A stretch of 64,000 bases of DNA from Pontivivens ytuae (GCF_015679265.1 NZ_CP064942.1:2264001-2328000); one strand, 5' to 3'; shown: positions 44,169 to 53,578, counted from the stretch's first letter. A program made the numbers and translations. The notes: generated by a model from the sequence alone, not told the origin.

Positions 44169-45224
44169 TCAGTTCGATATGCGGACTTTGCGCCCAGAAG
44201 GTTGAGAAAAGGTGGACAAGCGTGCAGCGATGGCGTCGAGCGACAGCACTTCGTCAACCGCGTTGATTTCGCAGGCCACACGCGGCATTCCGAACACGAC
44301 GGCCGAAGCCTCGTCTTGCGCGATGCAAAGACCGCCAGAGCGCCGCAGTGCCAACAGACCATTGGCGCCGTCGCGGCCCATGCCGGTGAGGATCACGCCG
44401 CACCGGACCATATCCAGTTCCGCCATCGCATCGAACATGACATCGCCGGAGGGCCGGTGTCCGCAGGGCGGCGGCGCGTTGCTGAGGGTGCTGACCAGAC
44501 CGTGCGGTCTCATCTTTGGCACGACATGCAGGTCGCCCGGGGCAAGCCGGATCATGCCGACGTCCAACTGTTCCCCGTCGGTCGCGACGGCAACATCGGG
44601 GCGACAGCGGGTCTGCATCCGTTCGGCGAAGCGCAGCACGAAGTTCGCCGGCATGTGCTGGCTGATCACGATCGGCGGCGTGTCCTCGGCAAGCCCTTCG
44701 AGGATCCGGCTCAGTGCCGCCACACCACCAGTCGATGACGCGATGCCGATCAGCTCGGGGCGGGTTCCAGTTGTCGAGCCGTAGTGTGTTGCGTGCGCGC
44801 GAGGGACCGGTTGATAGCCCACATGTGCCGCTGCCGCCGCCAGCACCTTCTCCCGCAACTTCGCGCGGAAGCCCATGAGGCCGAACGATCCGTCCGGCTT
44901 CGCCACCACGTCGACCGCGCCGAGTTCGAGGGCCGCGAGCGTGGCATCCGTGCCCGCCGCGGTGAAGGCGGACACCATCACGGTCGCGGTGGGCCGCAAG
45001 GCCATGATTCGCTCGAGCAATGCGATGCCGTTCATGTCCGGCAACTCGACATCGAGCGTGATCACGTCGGGCGCGTGAGTTCGGATCACCTCTCGCGCCT
45101 CCGCGGCGGTTCCGGCGGTAGCCACGATCTCGACCTCGGGCAGGGTGGACAGTGTTTCCGTGATCAGCGTGCGCATGAAGCGGCTGTCATCTACGACGGC
45201 GATGCGGATCGGCTTTATGTTCAT
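44169..45224 (-). CDS. cheB: Chemotaxis protein-glutamate methylesterase/deamidase CheB
   Basis: 351 residues. N-terminal receiver (about 1-120) with IRIAVVDDSRFMR and acceptor Asp in ITLDVELPDMNG near 58; C-terminal methylesterase (about 160-345) with triad parts Ser in GIASSTGG near 167, His in VISQHMPANF near 193 and Asp in TGMGRDGANG near 288. Removes methyl groups from receptors. The ATG overlaps the cheD stop (ATGA). The 5'-most reading is excluded by this overlap. Confidence 0.96.
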   Translation of the reverse strand: MNIKPIRIAVVDDSRFMRTLITETLSTLPEVEIVATAGTAAEAREVIRTHAPDVITLDVELPDMNGIALLERIMALRPTATVMVSAFTAAGTDATLAALELGAVDVVAKPDGSFGLMGFRAKLREKVLAAAAAHVGYQPVPRAHATHYGSTTGTRPELIGIASSTGGVAALSRILEGLAEDTPPIVISQHMPANFVLRFAERMQTRCRPDVAVATDGEQLDVGMIRLAPGDLHVVPKMRPHGLVSTLSNAPPPCGHRPSGDVMFDAMAELDMVRCGVILTGMGRDGANGLLALRRSGGLCIAQDEASAVVFGMPRVACEINAVDEVLSLDAIAARLSTFSQPSGRKVRISN

Positions 45225-45766
45225 GACGGGCGCTCTCTTACAGCAGCGCCCCGTACCGAGGCATGAGGGTCGGTAGTCGTCCGGATGAGATGGACGGAGA
45301 CGGATCCGGTCCGCGGCACCAGGAAGATCCGCCGCGCGCGGGTGCCCCCCGTATCCTCCGCATGGATCGGGATGTTCCACTCGTTCAGGATCTGCCGCGC
45401 AAAGGCGATGTTGGCCTGACCGATGGAGCCCGACCGCGGCGGCTTGAGGATATCGGCGCCCCCGAAGATCTTGGCGATCAGGTCGCTCTCTTCGGCTCCG
45501 GCGCGGGTCATCTCCGCCATCAGGCGCGCCATCGCCGTATCGCCATACCGTGCCGAGTGGTCGGAGGGATCATGGCGACGCGGCAGCAGGAAGTGGTTGA
45601 GGCCGCCGATGCGACGGGGGCGATCCAGCAGACAGACGGAGACGCAGGATCCGAGCAGCGTGGTCAGAACGGTGTCGGCCCCGCCGTTCACCGCGACATC
45701 GCCCGGTCCGACATCGGTAACCGCAAGCGGCCCCGAGGACAGCTGATCCGGATCGACGAGGCTCAT
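45221..45766 (-). CDS. cheD: Chemoreceptor glutamine deamidase CheD
   Basis: 181 residues. Catalytic Cys in LLGSCVSVCL (about 38) and His in GGLNHFLLPRR (about 55) are the CheD hallmark; the Thr of the triad is likely in the TVLTTLL segment. Deamidates receptor glutamines and binds CheC or CheY in some bacteria. Start 45766 overlaps the cheR stop (ATGA). Confidence 0.94.
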   Translation of the reverse strand: MSLVDPDQLSSGPLAVTDVGPGDVAVNGGADTVLTTLLGSCVSVCLLDRPRRIGGLNHFLLPRRHDPSDHSARYGDTAMARLMAEMTRAGAEESDLIAKIFGGADILKPPRSGSIGQANIAFARQILNEWNIPIHAEDTGGTRARRIFLVPRTGSVSVHLIRTTTDPHASVRGAAVRERPS

Positions 45767-46578
45767 CCGCGTTTCCGATATGCGGTGGTGCCGATGGCCT
45801 TGAGCGCGCGCGGGACGGTCATCAGCGCTTCCGAATGGCCGAGGCACAGCAGGCCACCGTCGTCCAGAACCTCGATCAATCGGTGGAGCACGCCCTCCTT
45901 GGTGGCGGGTGAGAAATACATCAGCGTGTTTCGGCAAAAGATCACCTGGAACGGGCCCTTGAACGGGAACGGATCCATGAGGTTGAGACAGCGCGGCCGG
46001 ACGAGGGCGCGCAACGCCGCGCCGGGCCGGAACATCGCGTGATCCCGTTCGAGATGCCGGTGGAGGTGGGCGGGGATCTGCCCGATCTGGCCGAGCGGAT
46101 AGCTCGGTCGAGCCACCATCGCGACTTGCGCGCGATCCACGTCCGTCGCGAGGAGCCGCATCGCTGTCGATCGGATCGTCGGCAGGGTATCGAGCGCGGT
46201 CAGCCCCATGCTCCAGGCCTCCGCACCATTGGCCGACCCGGCCGACCAGAGGCGGAGCGGGGTGTCGCGCAGGCGGTCTTGCCGGAGATGGTCCGCGAGG
46301 AGGTCGAAATGGTGCGGCTCGCGGTAGAACGACGTCATGTTCGTCGTGACGGTCTCGATGAACTTGCCGCGCTCGCCGGATCCCGCCGGACTTTCCAGAT
46401 GCTCCAGATAGTCGTTGAGCGTCGTGAGACCGAGGAGCTCCCCTCGCCGCATCAGCCGCGCTGCAACCGTCGCCTGCTTGTGGGGCCGCAATACGATGCC
46501 AAGCTCATGAGACACGCGTTCCGTCAGGCGGGCCAGTTCGCCGCTTGATGGTTCCCGTTGTGCACGCGCCCCTTCCAA
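45763..46578 (-). CDS. cheR: Chemotaxis protein methyltransferase CheR
   Basis: 271 residues, normal CheR size. N-terminal all-alpha domain (about 10-75, GELLGLTTLNDYLEHLE), then a SAM domain with the loop VTTNMTSFYREPHHF near 77, LRLWSAGSANGAEAWSMG near 107 (family WSAACSTGEEPYS) and VIFCRNTLMYF near 214. The usual Cys-Ser-Thr of the SAM loop reads GSANGAEAWS here, a mild deviation. Methylates receptor glutamates. No pentapeptide-binding extra domain. Confidence 0.94.
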   Translation of the reverse strand: MEGARAQREPSSGELARLTERVSHELGIVLRPHKQATVAARLMRRGELLGLTTLNDYLEHLESPAGSGERGKFIETVTTNMTSFYREPHHFDLLADHLRQDRLRDTPLRLWSAGSANGAEAWSMGLTALDTLPTIRSTAMRLLATDVDRAQVAMVARPSYPLGQIGQIPAHLHRHLERDHAMFRPGAALRALVRPRCLNLMDPFPFKGPFQVIFCRNTLMYFSPATKEGVLHRLIEVLDDGGLLCLGHSEALMTVPRALKAIGTTAYRKRG

Positions 46579-46583
46579 CCCGG

Positions 46584-47087
46584 TCAGCCTGCGACGCTTT
46601 CCGCGCTCTCGTGCCCGAAGATCAGGGACAGGTCGAGCAGTCCGATCAGTTCGTCCTTCACTGTTACCAGACCCTGAAGCGCCTCGGACGCTGCACTTTC
46701 CGCGCCGCCCGGGATGTCCAGCACTTCGTCATCGGCCACGCGCAGGATGTCGGAGACCGCATCGACGACCACCCCGATCATCTGGTCGTTGAGCTGCACG
46801 ATGACGATGACGTTGGTCGGCGTGGGATCGAGCGCCGGGCCGCCGAGCCGCACCCGAAGGTCGAACACCGGAATGATGGTGCCGCGCAGATTGAGCACGC
46901 CGCGGGTATGCGCCGGCTGGTTCGGCAAAAGCGTTGTGCGGGTCCACTGCCGGATCTCGCGCACCTGCCTGATATCGACGCCGTAGGACCGGCCGTCGAC
47001 CTCGAACGTGACGAACTGGCGGTGCGCTTCATCCGCGGGGGCGGCGCGTGTCTTGGGCGTCGGGGCGGTGGTCAGTTCGACGGTCAA
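46584..47087 (-). CDS. cheW: Chemotaxis adaptor CheW
   Basis: 167 residues. One CheW/SH3-like domain (about 23-160) with FVTFEVDGRSYGVDI and VLNLRGTIIPVFDLR, the receptor and kinase contact region. The N-terminal 22 residues are a Thr/Ala/Pro tail. Its start overlaps the cheA stop (ATGA). Confidence 0.94.
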   Translation of the reverse strand: MTVELTTAPTPKTRAAPADEAHRQFVTFEVDGRSYGVDIRQVREIRQWTRTTLLPNQPAHTRGVLNLRGTIIPVFDLRVRLGGPALDPTPTNVIVIVQLNDQMIGVVVDAVSDILRVADDEVLDIPGGAESAASEALQGLVTVKDELIGLLDLSLIFGHESAESVAG

Positions 47088-49108
47088 TGTATCGTCTCCT
47101 GTCGAGCAGCGGGCATGGCGGTGTTGGCGATGGCGGCTCCGGATCGTCGTTCGAGGGCCAGCAGCGCAGTCGGGTCGATGATCAGCGCGACGCGGCCGTC
47201 GCCGAGGATGGTCGCGCCGGAGACGCCCTCGATGCTGCGGTAGTTCGCCTCAAGGCTCTTGAGGACCACCTGCCGCTGGCCGATCACGCCATCGACGGCG
47301 AGCCCGATGCGACCTTCGTCCTCGGCCTCGATGATCAGGATCATGTCGGGCTCCGCACTCCGCGGCAGGCCCAGCAGGTGCGAGAGGTCGTGGCGTGCGA
47401 GGTATTCGCCGCGGCGTCCGATAACCTGTGCGCCGCCGGGCAGTTCCTCGACCTTGAGCTCCGACAAGCGGACAGTTTCGACCACGACGGAGAGGGGGAG
47501 CACGTACTGTTCGCCGCTCGTCTCGACAACCATGCCGTCGAGCACGGCGAGGGTCAGGGGCAGGGTGATCTGGATTTCCGTGCCCTGGCCGGGGGTCGAG
47601 CGCAGGCTGCATCGGCCGCCCAACGCCTGGATCTTGCGCTTCACCACGTCCATCCCGACGCCGCGGCCCGACACCTCGGAGACCTTGGAGGCTGTCGAGA
47701 AGCCGGGGAGGAAGATCAGGTTGTCGATGTCGTCCGGAGACAGCCCCTCGGTGGAACCGATCAGTCCTCGCTCGAGCGCAATCGCGGCAACGCGGGAGCG
47801 GTCGATGCCGCGGCCATCGTCGGAGACCGTTATCACGACACGCTCCCCTCGATGTTCGGCGGCGAGGTGGATGTGGCCCTGGCGCGACTTGCCCGCGGCC
47901 TCCCTATCCTCAGGCGTTTCGATGCCGTGGTCCATGGCGTTGCGCAGCATGTGGGTCAGCGGCTCGACCAGCTCTTCGATCACCGTCGTGTCGACCTCGG
48001 TCTGCTCGCCTGAGACGTCGAGGCGCACCTCTCGGCCCAGCATGTCGGCGAGGTCGCGGACGACGCGGGGCATCCGGCTGAACACCGACTTGATGGGCTG
48101 CGCGCGGATCGCCATCACGCTGTCCTGCATCTCCCGCACCTGACGGGAGAGCGTTTCCAGCGAGCGGGAGATTCGGCTTTCGGTAGTGCCGCCCTGCGCG
48201 TCGATCCCGCGCAGGTCCTGGGCAAGGGCTGCCTGCAGAATAACGACCTCTCCGACGAGGTTCACCAGCCGGTCGATGCGGGGCAGTTCCACGCGGAGGG
48301 ACTTGGCGAAGCCGGTGCCGCGGCCCATGCCCGCCGGCTCCCCATCACCATCGGACGGGCGCAGCTTCGGCTTTGGCGTGGGGTCGACCTGGGGCGGCGG
48401 CAGGCCGTCCACCTTGGCCGAGAGGTCGTAGACCGCGAAGAAGTCGCGCAGCGTCGCCGGATCGGCGCCCTTGAAGGTGAGCGTCCAGCGGAAAGGGCAG
48501 ACCATCGGGTCCAGCTCGTCGAGGGACGCGACCGTCCCCTCGACGCTGACATCACTGAGCCCGATATTGCGTGCCGCGCGGACGACGCGCAGCGGGTCGT
48601 GGCCGCACAGGATGAAGTCGTCGGCAGGCGCGAATGTTATCGCCATTTCCGTGGCTTTGCCGGTGGCATCGGTTGCCTGCACTTCTGGTGCGGGCTGCGC
48701 TGGTTCGGATTTCGGAGCCGGAGCATCGATGCAGGCGCGCAGATCCTCCTCGACCCTTTGGCGGGCTTCGGCGGCGGGCGCACGCCCGCTCTGCGCGCAT
48801 TCGAGCAGGTCCTGCATCACGTCCGTCGCGCGGATCAGCACGTCGATCGTCCTGTCCTGCAAGGCCGCGGCATCCTTGCGACACGCATCCATCACGCTTT
48901 CGAAGAGATGGGCGAACTCGATCAACTCGTGGAGGCCGAAGGCCGCGGCCCCGCCTTTCACCGAGTGGACGGCGCGGAAGGCCGCGTGCACCACCTCGTC
49001 GTCCCGCGCGCCGCCCCGCAGTTTCGCGAGCATCTCCTGCAGTTCGGAGACGAGCTCGTCCGCCTCCGCAAAGAACAGGTCCCGGTATTTCTCGTCATCG
49101 CCCGCCAT
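47084..49108 (-). CDS. cheA: Chemotaxis histidine kinase CheA
   Basis: 674 residues. Hpt (P1) domain at 1-110 with phospho-acceptor His48 in AFRAVHSVKGGAAAFG; a linker; a P2-like domain around 155-250; P3 dimerisation helices near 285-345 (LVNLVGEVVILQAALAQ); P4 ATPase with LTHMLRNAMDHGIETPEDR (N box), DDGRGID (G1) and GRGVGMDVV (G2); and the CheW-like P5 at the C-terminus. A standard class II kinase. Located between cheY (7-bp gap) and cheW. Confidence 0.96.
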   Translation of the reverse strand: MAGDDEKYRDLFFAEADELVSELQEMLAKLRGGARDDEVVHAAFRAVHSVKGGAAAFGLHELIEFAHLFESVMDACRKDAAALQDRTIDVLIRATDVMQDLLECAQSGRAPAAEARQRVEEDLRACIDAPAPKSEPAQPAPEVQATDATGKATEMAITFAPADDFILCGHDPLRVVRAARNIGLSDVSVEGTVASLDELDPMVCPFRWTLTFKGADPATLRDFFAVYDLSAKVDGLPPPQVDPTPKPKLRPSDGDGEPAGMGRGTGFAKSLRVELPRIDRLVNLVGEVVILQAALAQDLRGIDAQGGTTESRISRSLETLSRQVREMQDSVMAIRAQPIKSVFSRMPRVVRDLADMLGREVRLDVSGEQTEVDTTVIEELVEPLTHMLRNAMDHGIETPEDREAAGKSRQGHIHLAAEHRGERVVITVSDDGRGIDRSRVAAIALERGLIGSTEGLSPDDIDNLIFLPGFSTASKVSEVSGRGVGMDVVKRKIQALGGRCSLRSTPGQGTEIQITLPLTLAVLDGMVVETSGEQYVLPLSVVVETVRLSELKVEELPGGAQVIGRRGEYLARHDLSHLLGLPRSAEPDMILIIEAEDEGRIGLAVDGVIGQRQVVLKSLEANYRSIEGVSGATILGDGRVALIIDPTALLALERRSGAAIANTAMPAARQETIH

Positions 49109-49115
49109 GGCGCGC

Positions 49116-49475
49116 CTATGCCAACTGATCGACCAGGCCGAGGATCTGGTCGGGGTCGAAGGGTTTGCAGAGCCAGCCGGTGGCGCGGATGCGGCGCGCC
49201 TCGTCCTTCAGCTCTTGCGCGGTTTCGGTGGTCAGCAGCAGCATCGGCAGCGTCCGGCCCTGCGGCGTCTCCCGCGCGGCGGCGATCAGCTCCAGCCCGT
49301 TCATGCGCGGCATGTTGAGATCGGTGATGACCATGTCGGGCTGGTGGCGGTCGAGCTGTTCCATCGCCTCGACCCCGTCCTTCGCGACATAGACCGTGTG
49401 GCCCGCATCCTCGAGACAATCGACGAGCATGCCGAGCATGGCGCGGGTGTCGTCCACGGCGAGAATGCGCTTCAT
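49116..49475 (-). CDS. cheY: Chemotaxis response regulator CheY
   Basis: 119 residues, one receiver domain with ILAVDDTRAML, acceptor Asp in VITDLNMPRMNGLEL near 52, the switch Thr in LLLTTET near 82 and Lys in LCKPFD near 104. Located directly upstream of cheA and overlapping the STAS gene (ATGA). Its position at the head of the operon makes it the better candidate for the motor-binding CheY. Confidence 0.93.
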   Translation of the reverse strand: MKRILAVDDTRAMLGMLVDCLEDAGHTVYVAKDGVEAMEQLDRHQPDMVITDLNMPRMNGLELIAAARETPQGRTLPMLLLTTETAQELKDEARRIRATGWLCKPFDPDQILGLVDQLA

Positions 49476-49750
49476 TTCGTGAACTCCAGCTTCATCATTT
49501 CGGAGAAGAGACCGAGGTCGGAAAAGGCGTTCACGAAGCCGTCCGAGGGGCTCTTGATCAGCAGTTGCTCGCCCTTCTTGCGCAGCGCCTCGCCGCCCGC
49601 GACGATGACCGAGATCATCGGCGTGCTCATCTCCTCCACCCCTGAGGCATTGATCGAGCGGACGGCGTCCGCCCGCAGCTTTTCCAGCAGTTCGAAGGCC
49701 GCCGTGGCGTCGGAGCGGCCGGGCATGACGAACTCGTGGGGTGCGGACAT
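49472..49750 (-). CDS. STAS-domain protein of the chemotaxis operon
   Basis: 92 residues. STAS fold: alternating segments AVRSINASGVEEMSTPMISVIVAGGEALRKKG and ending FSDLGLFSEMM, with Ser in MSTPM where anti-sigma antagonists are phosphorylated. Similar small STAS proteins head che operons in Rhizobiales and Rhodobacterales, where their role is not settled. ATG 49750 with GGAGG 6 nt upstream. First gene of the operon, so the promoter must lie in 49751-49897. Confidence 0.85.
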   Translation of the reverse strand: MSAPHEFVMPGRSDATAAFELLEKLRADAVRSINASGVEEMSTPMISVIVAGGEALRKKGEQLLIKSPSDGFVNAFSDLGLFSEMMKLEFTK

Positions 49751-49897
49751 GTGGATCCTCCTCAAGGGCGTTCAGAGGGGAGACATGACAGCTACGCCTT
49801 ACCGCTTGGTTACCGATCCGGGGTCGTCATCGATAATTCAATTCAATCTCGTCGCGGTTTTCTCTAGCGTCGCCCGCACCTGACTGGAGACGACCGC

Positions 49898-51001
49898 ATG
49901 CGCCTGTTGCTCGCCCTCGTTCTGTTTCTTCTTCCGGCGGCGGCGATGGGGCACGAATTGCGCCCCGCGATCGTCACGCTCTCCCTCGGCGACGGTGCGC
50001 AGCTCTTCGTCGACGTCAATCTCGAGGCGGAGCTCGCCGGGATCGGGGGCAATCACGACGATACCGATACGGCGCCGGAGGCCGCGATCTACGACGGCTA
50101 CCGCGCGATGCCGCCGGATCAGCTCGTCCAGCTGGTGCGCCAGAGCGGGTTCGACCTCACCGAACTCGCGCAGGTGGAGGTCGACGGCGTGGTGGCGTCC
50201 TTCGAGGTCGACAACATCACGGTGCCGCGGGAGGACAACCTCGAGCTGCCGCGGCAGAGCGTCGTCAGCCTCAGCGGGGTCCTGCCCGATGGAGAGACGG
50301 GGCGGCTCATCTGGAACGGGCAGGTTGAGGTCATCATTCGGATCGACGACGCGGCAGGTGAGGCGATCCACCAGGAATTTCTCCTCTCGATGAGCGCGAG
50401 CCAGCCGTTCGACCTCGCCGGCGCCGCGCCGCAGAGCCTCGCCTCCGTCGTGTCCAGCTACATCGTCATCGGGTTCGAGCACATCATCCCGAAGGGCTGG
50501 GACCACATCCTCTTCGTCGTCGGGCTGTTCCTGCTGGCGGCGCGCGCCGGGCCGCTGATCTGGCAGATTACTGCCTTCACCCTCGCGCACACTGTGACGC
50601 TCGCGCTTGCGACGCTCGACGTGATCTCCCTACCCGCCGCGATCGTGGAGCCGCTGATCGCGCTCTCCATCACCTATGTCTGCGTGGAGAACGTCCTGAC
50701 CAACCGGATGACGCCCTGGCGGCCGGTCGTGGTCTTCCTCTTCGGACTGCTGCACGGCCTCGGTTTTGCGGGTGTGCTGGGCGAGGTCGGCCTTTCGACG
50801 CAGCACTTCGTCGCCTCGCTCATCGCTTTCAATGTGGGCGTCGAGCTCGGTCAGCTCGCCGTCATCACCATCTGCTTTCTCGCCGTCGGGATCTGGTTCC
50901 GGAACAGGACCTGGTACCGGCAGGTGATCGTCATCCCGGCCTCCGTCGTAATAGGACTGGTTGGTCTGTGGTGGTTCATCGAACGCACGGTTCTGGCCTG
51001 A
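49898..51001 (+). CDS. HupE/UreJ family membrane protein
   Basis: 367 residues. Signal peptide (LLLALVLFLLPAAAMGHE, cleavage near 18), then a periplasmic beta-rich domain (about 20-180) and six membrane helices with the HupE/UreJ_2 signatures GFEHIIPKGWDHILFVVG, FTLAHTVTLALATL and LFGLLHGLGFAG. Conserved His/Asp/Glu residues suggest metal handling (nickel or cobalt transport in relatives), but many such proteins stand apart from metal enzymes, as here. Divergent from the che operon. Followed by a DUF2177 gene after 57 bp. Confidence 0.88.
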   Translation: MRLLLALVLFLLPAAAMGHELRPAIVTLSLGDGAQLFVDVNLEAELAGIGGNHDDTDTAPEAAIYDGYRAMPPDQLVQLVRQSGFDLTELAQVEVDGVVASFEVDNITVPREDNLELPRQSVVSLSGVLPDGETGRLIWNGQVEVIIRIDDAAGEAIHQEFLLSMSASQPFDLAGAAPQSLASVVSSYIVIGFEHIIPKGWDHILFVVGLFLLAARAGPLIWQITAFTLAHTVTLALATLDVISLPAAIVEPLIALSITYVCVENVLTNRMTPWRPVVVFLFGLLHGLGFAGVLGEVGLSTQHFVASLIAFNVGVELGQLAVITICFLAVGIWFRNRTWYRQVIVIPASVVIGLVGLWWFIERTVLA

Positions 51002-51058
51002 CCGCACGGCGGAGCTCTCCGGTCGTGCATTCGTGGGAGACGACCGAAGGAGCCGACC

Positions 51059-51466
51059 GTGACCGATTACCTGATCCTCTATGCCCTGACGCTGGCGGTG
51101 TTTCTCATTGTCGACGTCGTGTGGCTCAAGCTGGTCGTCCTCGATGTGTTCGAGGCGCGGATCGGTGGCATGATGCGCGACCAGCCCCTGCTGGGCGTCG
51201 CGGCGGCGTTCTACGCGGCCTATGTTGCGGGCATCGTCTACCTGGTGAGCGGCCCGGCGATGGCGGCAGACGTCTCCATGGGATCGGTGGCGCTGCAGGC
51301 GGCGATCATCGGCCTGCTCGCCTACGGCACCTACGAGTTCACCAACATGTCGGTGATGAAGGGCTGGGACTGGACGATGGTGTCGATGGATACCGCGTGG
51401 GGCGGTGTGCTGACCGCTGGCTCCGCCGTCGCGGGCCTCGCCCTCACCCGGCTTCTGGTCAACTGA
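51059..51466 (+). CDS. DUF2177 family membrane protein
   Basis: 135 residues, four membrane helices (6-27, 48-66, 77-97 and 110-132). Family hallmarks are DVVWLKLVV in helix 1 and YGTYEFTNMSVMKGWDWTMVSMDTAWG in the second half. GTG start at 51059 with GAAGGAG upstream. Function of the family is unknown. Its 3' end overlaps the convergent kinase gene by 8 nt. Confidence 0.88.
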   Translation: MTDYLILYALTLAVFLIVDVVWLKLVVLDVFEARIGGMMRDQPLLGVAAAFYAAYVAGIVYLVSGPAMAADVSMGSVALQAAIIGLLAYGTYEFTNMSVMKGWDWTMVSMDTAWGGVLTAGSAVAGLALTRLLVN

Positions 51467-53228
51467 CCCGCCGCAATCCCTGACGCCCCGGCGCGCCGAT
51501 CCGCTCCGGCGCGTCGCTGGGCGTTACGTGATCGAAGCGCAGGTCGAGGCGGTAGAGGCTCTCCGTCCGCTCCCGCTCGATCCGCCCGGCGAGTTGCAGC
51601 ACGAAGGCTCCGATCAGACGGTGCCCGATCCCGGAGCTCGACAGGCTGTCGCTGTCGATCACGTCGGGATCGATGGTGTTCTCCACCAACAGATGCACCG
51701 TTCCATCCTCCAGCCGAAGCTGCACGGTGATCCGCGCGTCGTCCTTCTGATGGCAGGTGTATTTCAGCGCGTTCAGCAGCGCCTCCGTCACCAGCAGCGA
51801 GAACGGCACCGCCTGATCCGGGTTCATCGGGAAGCTGTCGAGCTCCGTCAGGATCGCCGCTTGGCCGGTCTCATCATCGCCCCCCTCGGTGAGGTTCTGG
51901 ATGATCTCCGACACCAGACCGTCGGCCGGAACCGCCGTCAGGCTCGGCGTCTCGTAGAGCCGCTGATGCACGAGCGCGAGGCCCATGATCCGCTCGCGTA
52001 GCCGCAGGATCGTCGCCCGCTCCCGCTCCGACGTCGTGGAGCGGAGCTGGATATTCATGATCGAGATGATGAGCTGCAGGTTGTTCTTCACCCGGTGATA
52101 AACCTCGAGCAGCAGAACCGTTTTCTCCTCCACCAGGTTCGACAACTCGCGCTCGCCTTCGTTCACGGTGCGCGCCATCTCGGTGAAGCTCTCGCCCAAG
52201 TCACCAAGCTCGCCCGGCGCCGGCGGCAGCGGGCGGATGGCAAAGCCCCGGTTGCCGCCCTTGAACGCAAGGATCGAGCGGTTGATCCGTCGCACCGGGT
52301 CCACCACGAGGCGCCGCATCGCGAAATAGGCGAGCATGATGCACAGGATCCAGATCGAGACCGGCAGCGCGATCGCCGTCGCCACAGTCGCCAGCCCCGT
52401 TGCATTGCCGGGCGTGTTGGGCAGGGAAAAGATGCCGGCCAGCTCCCCCTCCACGATCGGCACATAGGCATAGAGCCGGGAGGTTCCGCGGGTGTCATTC
52501 TCCCGGAATACATATGGACCTGTCTCGGGCTCCGTCGCGCGGTCGGCGAGACCGACGGGCAGCCACCACGACTGTTCGATCGCATAGTCGGAGCGGGCGA
52601 GGAACTGCCCGCTATCGTCAACCAGCGCGACCTGAAGCTCGCCGACGCTGTCATCCACCGCATCGAACAGCCGGACCACGTCGCGCGGGACCGAGAGGCT
52701 GAGCGTCCCGCGCCACGCCCCGTCGACGATCACGGGGTGGGAGACGATCAGTACCGCCTGCCGGCTGACCGCACCGGATTCAACGACCGTCACGGTGCGG
52801 GTGGGGTTCTCGATCTGCAGGCGAAAACCTTCGTCCTCGCGGAAATCCCGAATGACATCGCCGACCGAGGAGCAGCGCAGGAAACCGTCTGCCTCGATAA
52901 AGCCGGCGAAGACATAGCGGGTGGATGCGTTGATGAAGTCCGTCAGCTCCGCCGAGCACTGCGCCCGGTCGCCGGACGCGACCGCCGCACTGCGGGCCAG
53001 CGCCTTGGCCGACCCGAACCCTTCGGCGATCTCCAGCCGCTCGACCTCCGCCGCGCGGTTTGCGACGCGCAACAGCTCCGCAGCCAGCAACGTCTCGTTC
53101 CGCCCGCTGGTACGCACCGCCTCGAACACCGCGAAGCCGCCGATGGGCAACAGTGCGAGGGACAGTAGAAGAACGATCTGCCAGGCGAGCGACAGGTTTC
53201 TCAAACGATCTGCAAATCTTCCGATCAT
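51459..53228 (-). CDS. HisKA_2 sensor histidine kinase of the general stress response
   Basis: 589 residues. Membrane segment at about 17-37 (LAWQIVLLLSLALLPIGGFAVF), a periplasmic sensing domain of about 240 residues (with two or three Cys), a second membrane segment (about 285-310), a HAMP-like linker, then the HisKA_2 H-box LLLEVYHRVKNNLQLI with phospho-His near 385 and an HATPase with SLLVTEALLNALKYT and SSSGIGHRLIG. HisKA_2 and HWE kinases typically phosphorylate PhyR. ATG 53228 is preferred over a TTG 69 nt upstream. An exact EcfG promoter precedes it. Confidence 0.88.
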   Translation of the reverse strand: MIGRFADRLRNLSLAWQIVLLLSLALLPIGGFAVFEAVRTSGRNETLLAAELLRVANRAAEVERLEIAEGFGSAKALARSAAVASGDRAQCSAELTDFINASTRYVFAGFIEADGFLRCSSVGDVIRDFREDEGFRLQIENPTRTVTVVESGAVSRQAVLIVSHPVIVDGAWRGTLSLSVPRDVVRLFDAVDDSVGELQVALVDDSGQFLARSDYAIEQSWWLPVGLADRATEPETGPYVFRENDTRGTSRLYAYVPIVEGELAGIFSLPNTPGNATGLATVATAIALPVSIWILCIMLAYFAMRRLVVDPVRRINRSILAFKGGNRGFAIRPLPPAPGELGDLGESFTEMARTVNEGERELSNLVEEKTVLLLEVYHRVKNNLQLIISIMNIQLRSTTSERERATILRLRERIMGLALVHQRLYETPSLTAVPADGLVSEIIQNLTEGGDDETGQAAILTELDSFPMNPDQAVPFSLLVTEALLNALKYTCHQKDDARITVQLRLEDGTVHLLVENTIDPDVIDSDSLSSSGIGHRLIGAFVLQLAGRIERERTESLYRLDLRFDHVTPSDAPERIGAPGRQGLRRVS

Positions 53229-53352
53229 CCGTCGTTGCCACTTCGCCTGCCGTCGCGCACTCGGGTGAAGCTCTGCGGTCCCGGTACGTCTTTTCAAGTG
53301 GCGGCCGAGACGGGCAGCGGCACTGCCCGACTCACGCCGGTCGAGTCACGGA

Positions 53353-53377
53353 AACGCGCCCGCGCCCCACAGGTTCC
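53353..53377 (-). promoter_or_regulatory. EcfG-type promoter of the kinase gene
   Basis: Minus strand GGAAC (53377-53373), 16 bp, CGTT (53356-53353): exact GGAAC-N16-CGTT. It lies after the nepR stop and 125 nt before the kinase ATG, so the kinase can be induced apart from nepR, making a feedback loop. Confidence 0.75.
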
Positions 53378-53401
53378 CGGCCTGCAAAGAAAAACTCTCG
53401 A

Positions 53402-53578
53402 TCAGCTTTCCGAAGATGTCTCGGGCGAGACAGGTTTCTTCGCTACATCCCGAAGTTGAGCAAGCAGGTCGGAGAACTTCTCATCGCTCTTCGACGTGTC
53501 GAAGGCCACGCGCATCTTGCCGCCTAGCGCGTCTTCCAACGCGTCGGATTTTCTGGACAAAGTTTGCACGCCAACCAT
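53402..53578 (-). CDS. nepR: Anti-sigma factor NepR
   Basis: 58 residues. The NepR core is visible as LEDALGGKMRVAFDTSKS and DEKFSDLLAQLRD, following the family pattern IGxxLRxxYDxxxxEPVPDRFxxLLxxL. Binds the EcfG sigma factor in unstressed cells and is sequestered by phosphorylated PhyR. ATG 53578 with AGGAG 7 nt upstream. Divergent from phyR, as usual, but ecfG, which commonly follows nepR, is missing; the kinase gene follows instead. Confidence 0.75.
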   Translation of the reverse strand: MVGVQTLSRKSDALEDALGGKMRVAFDTSKSDEKFSDLLAQLRDVAKKPVSPETSSES

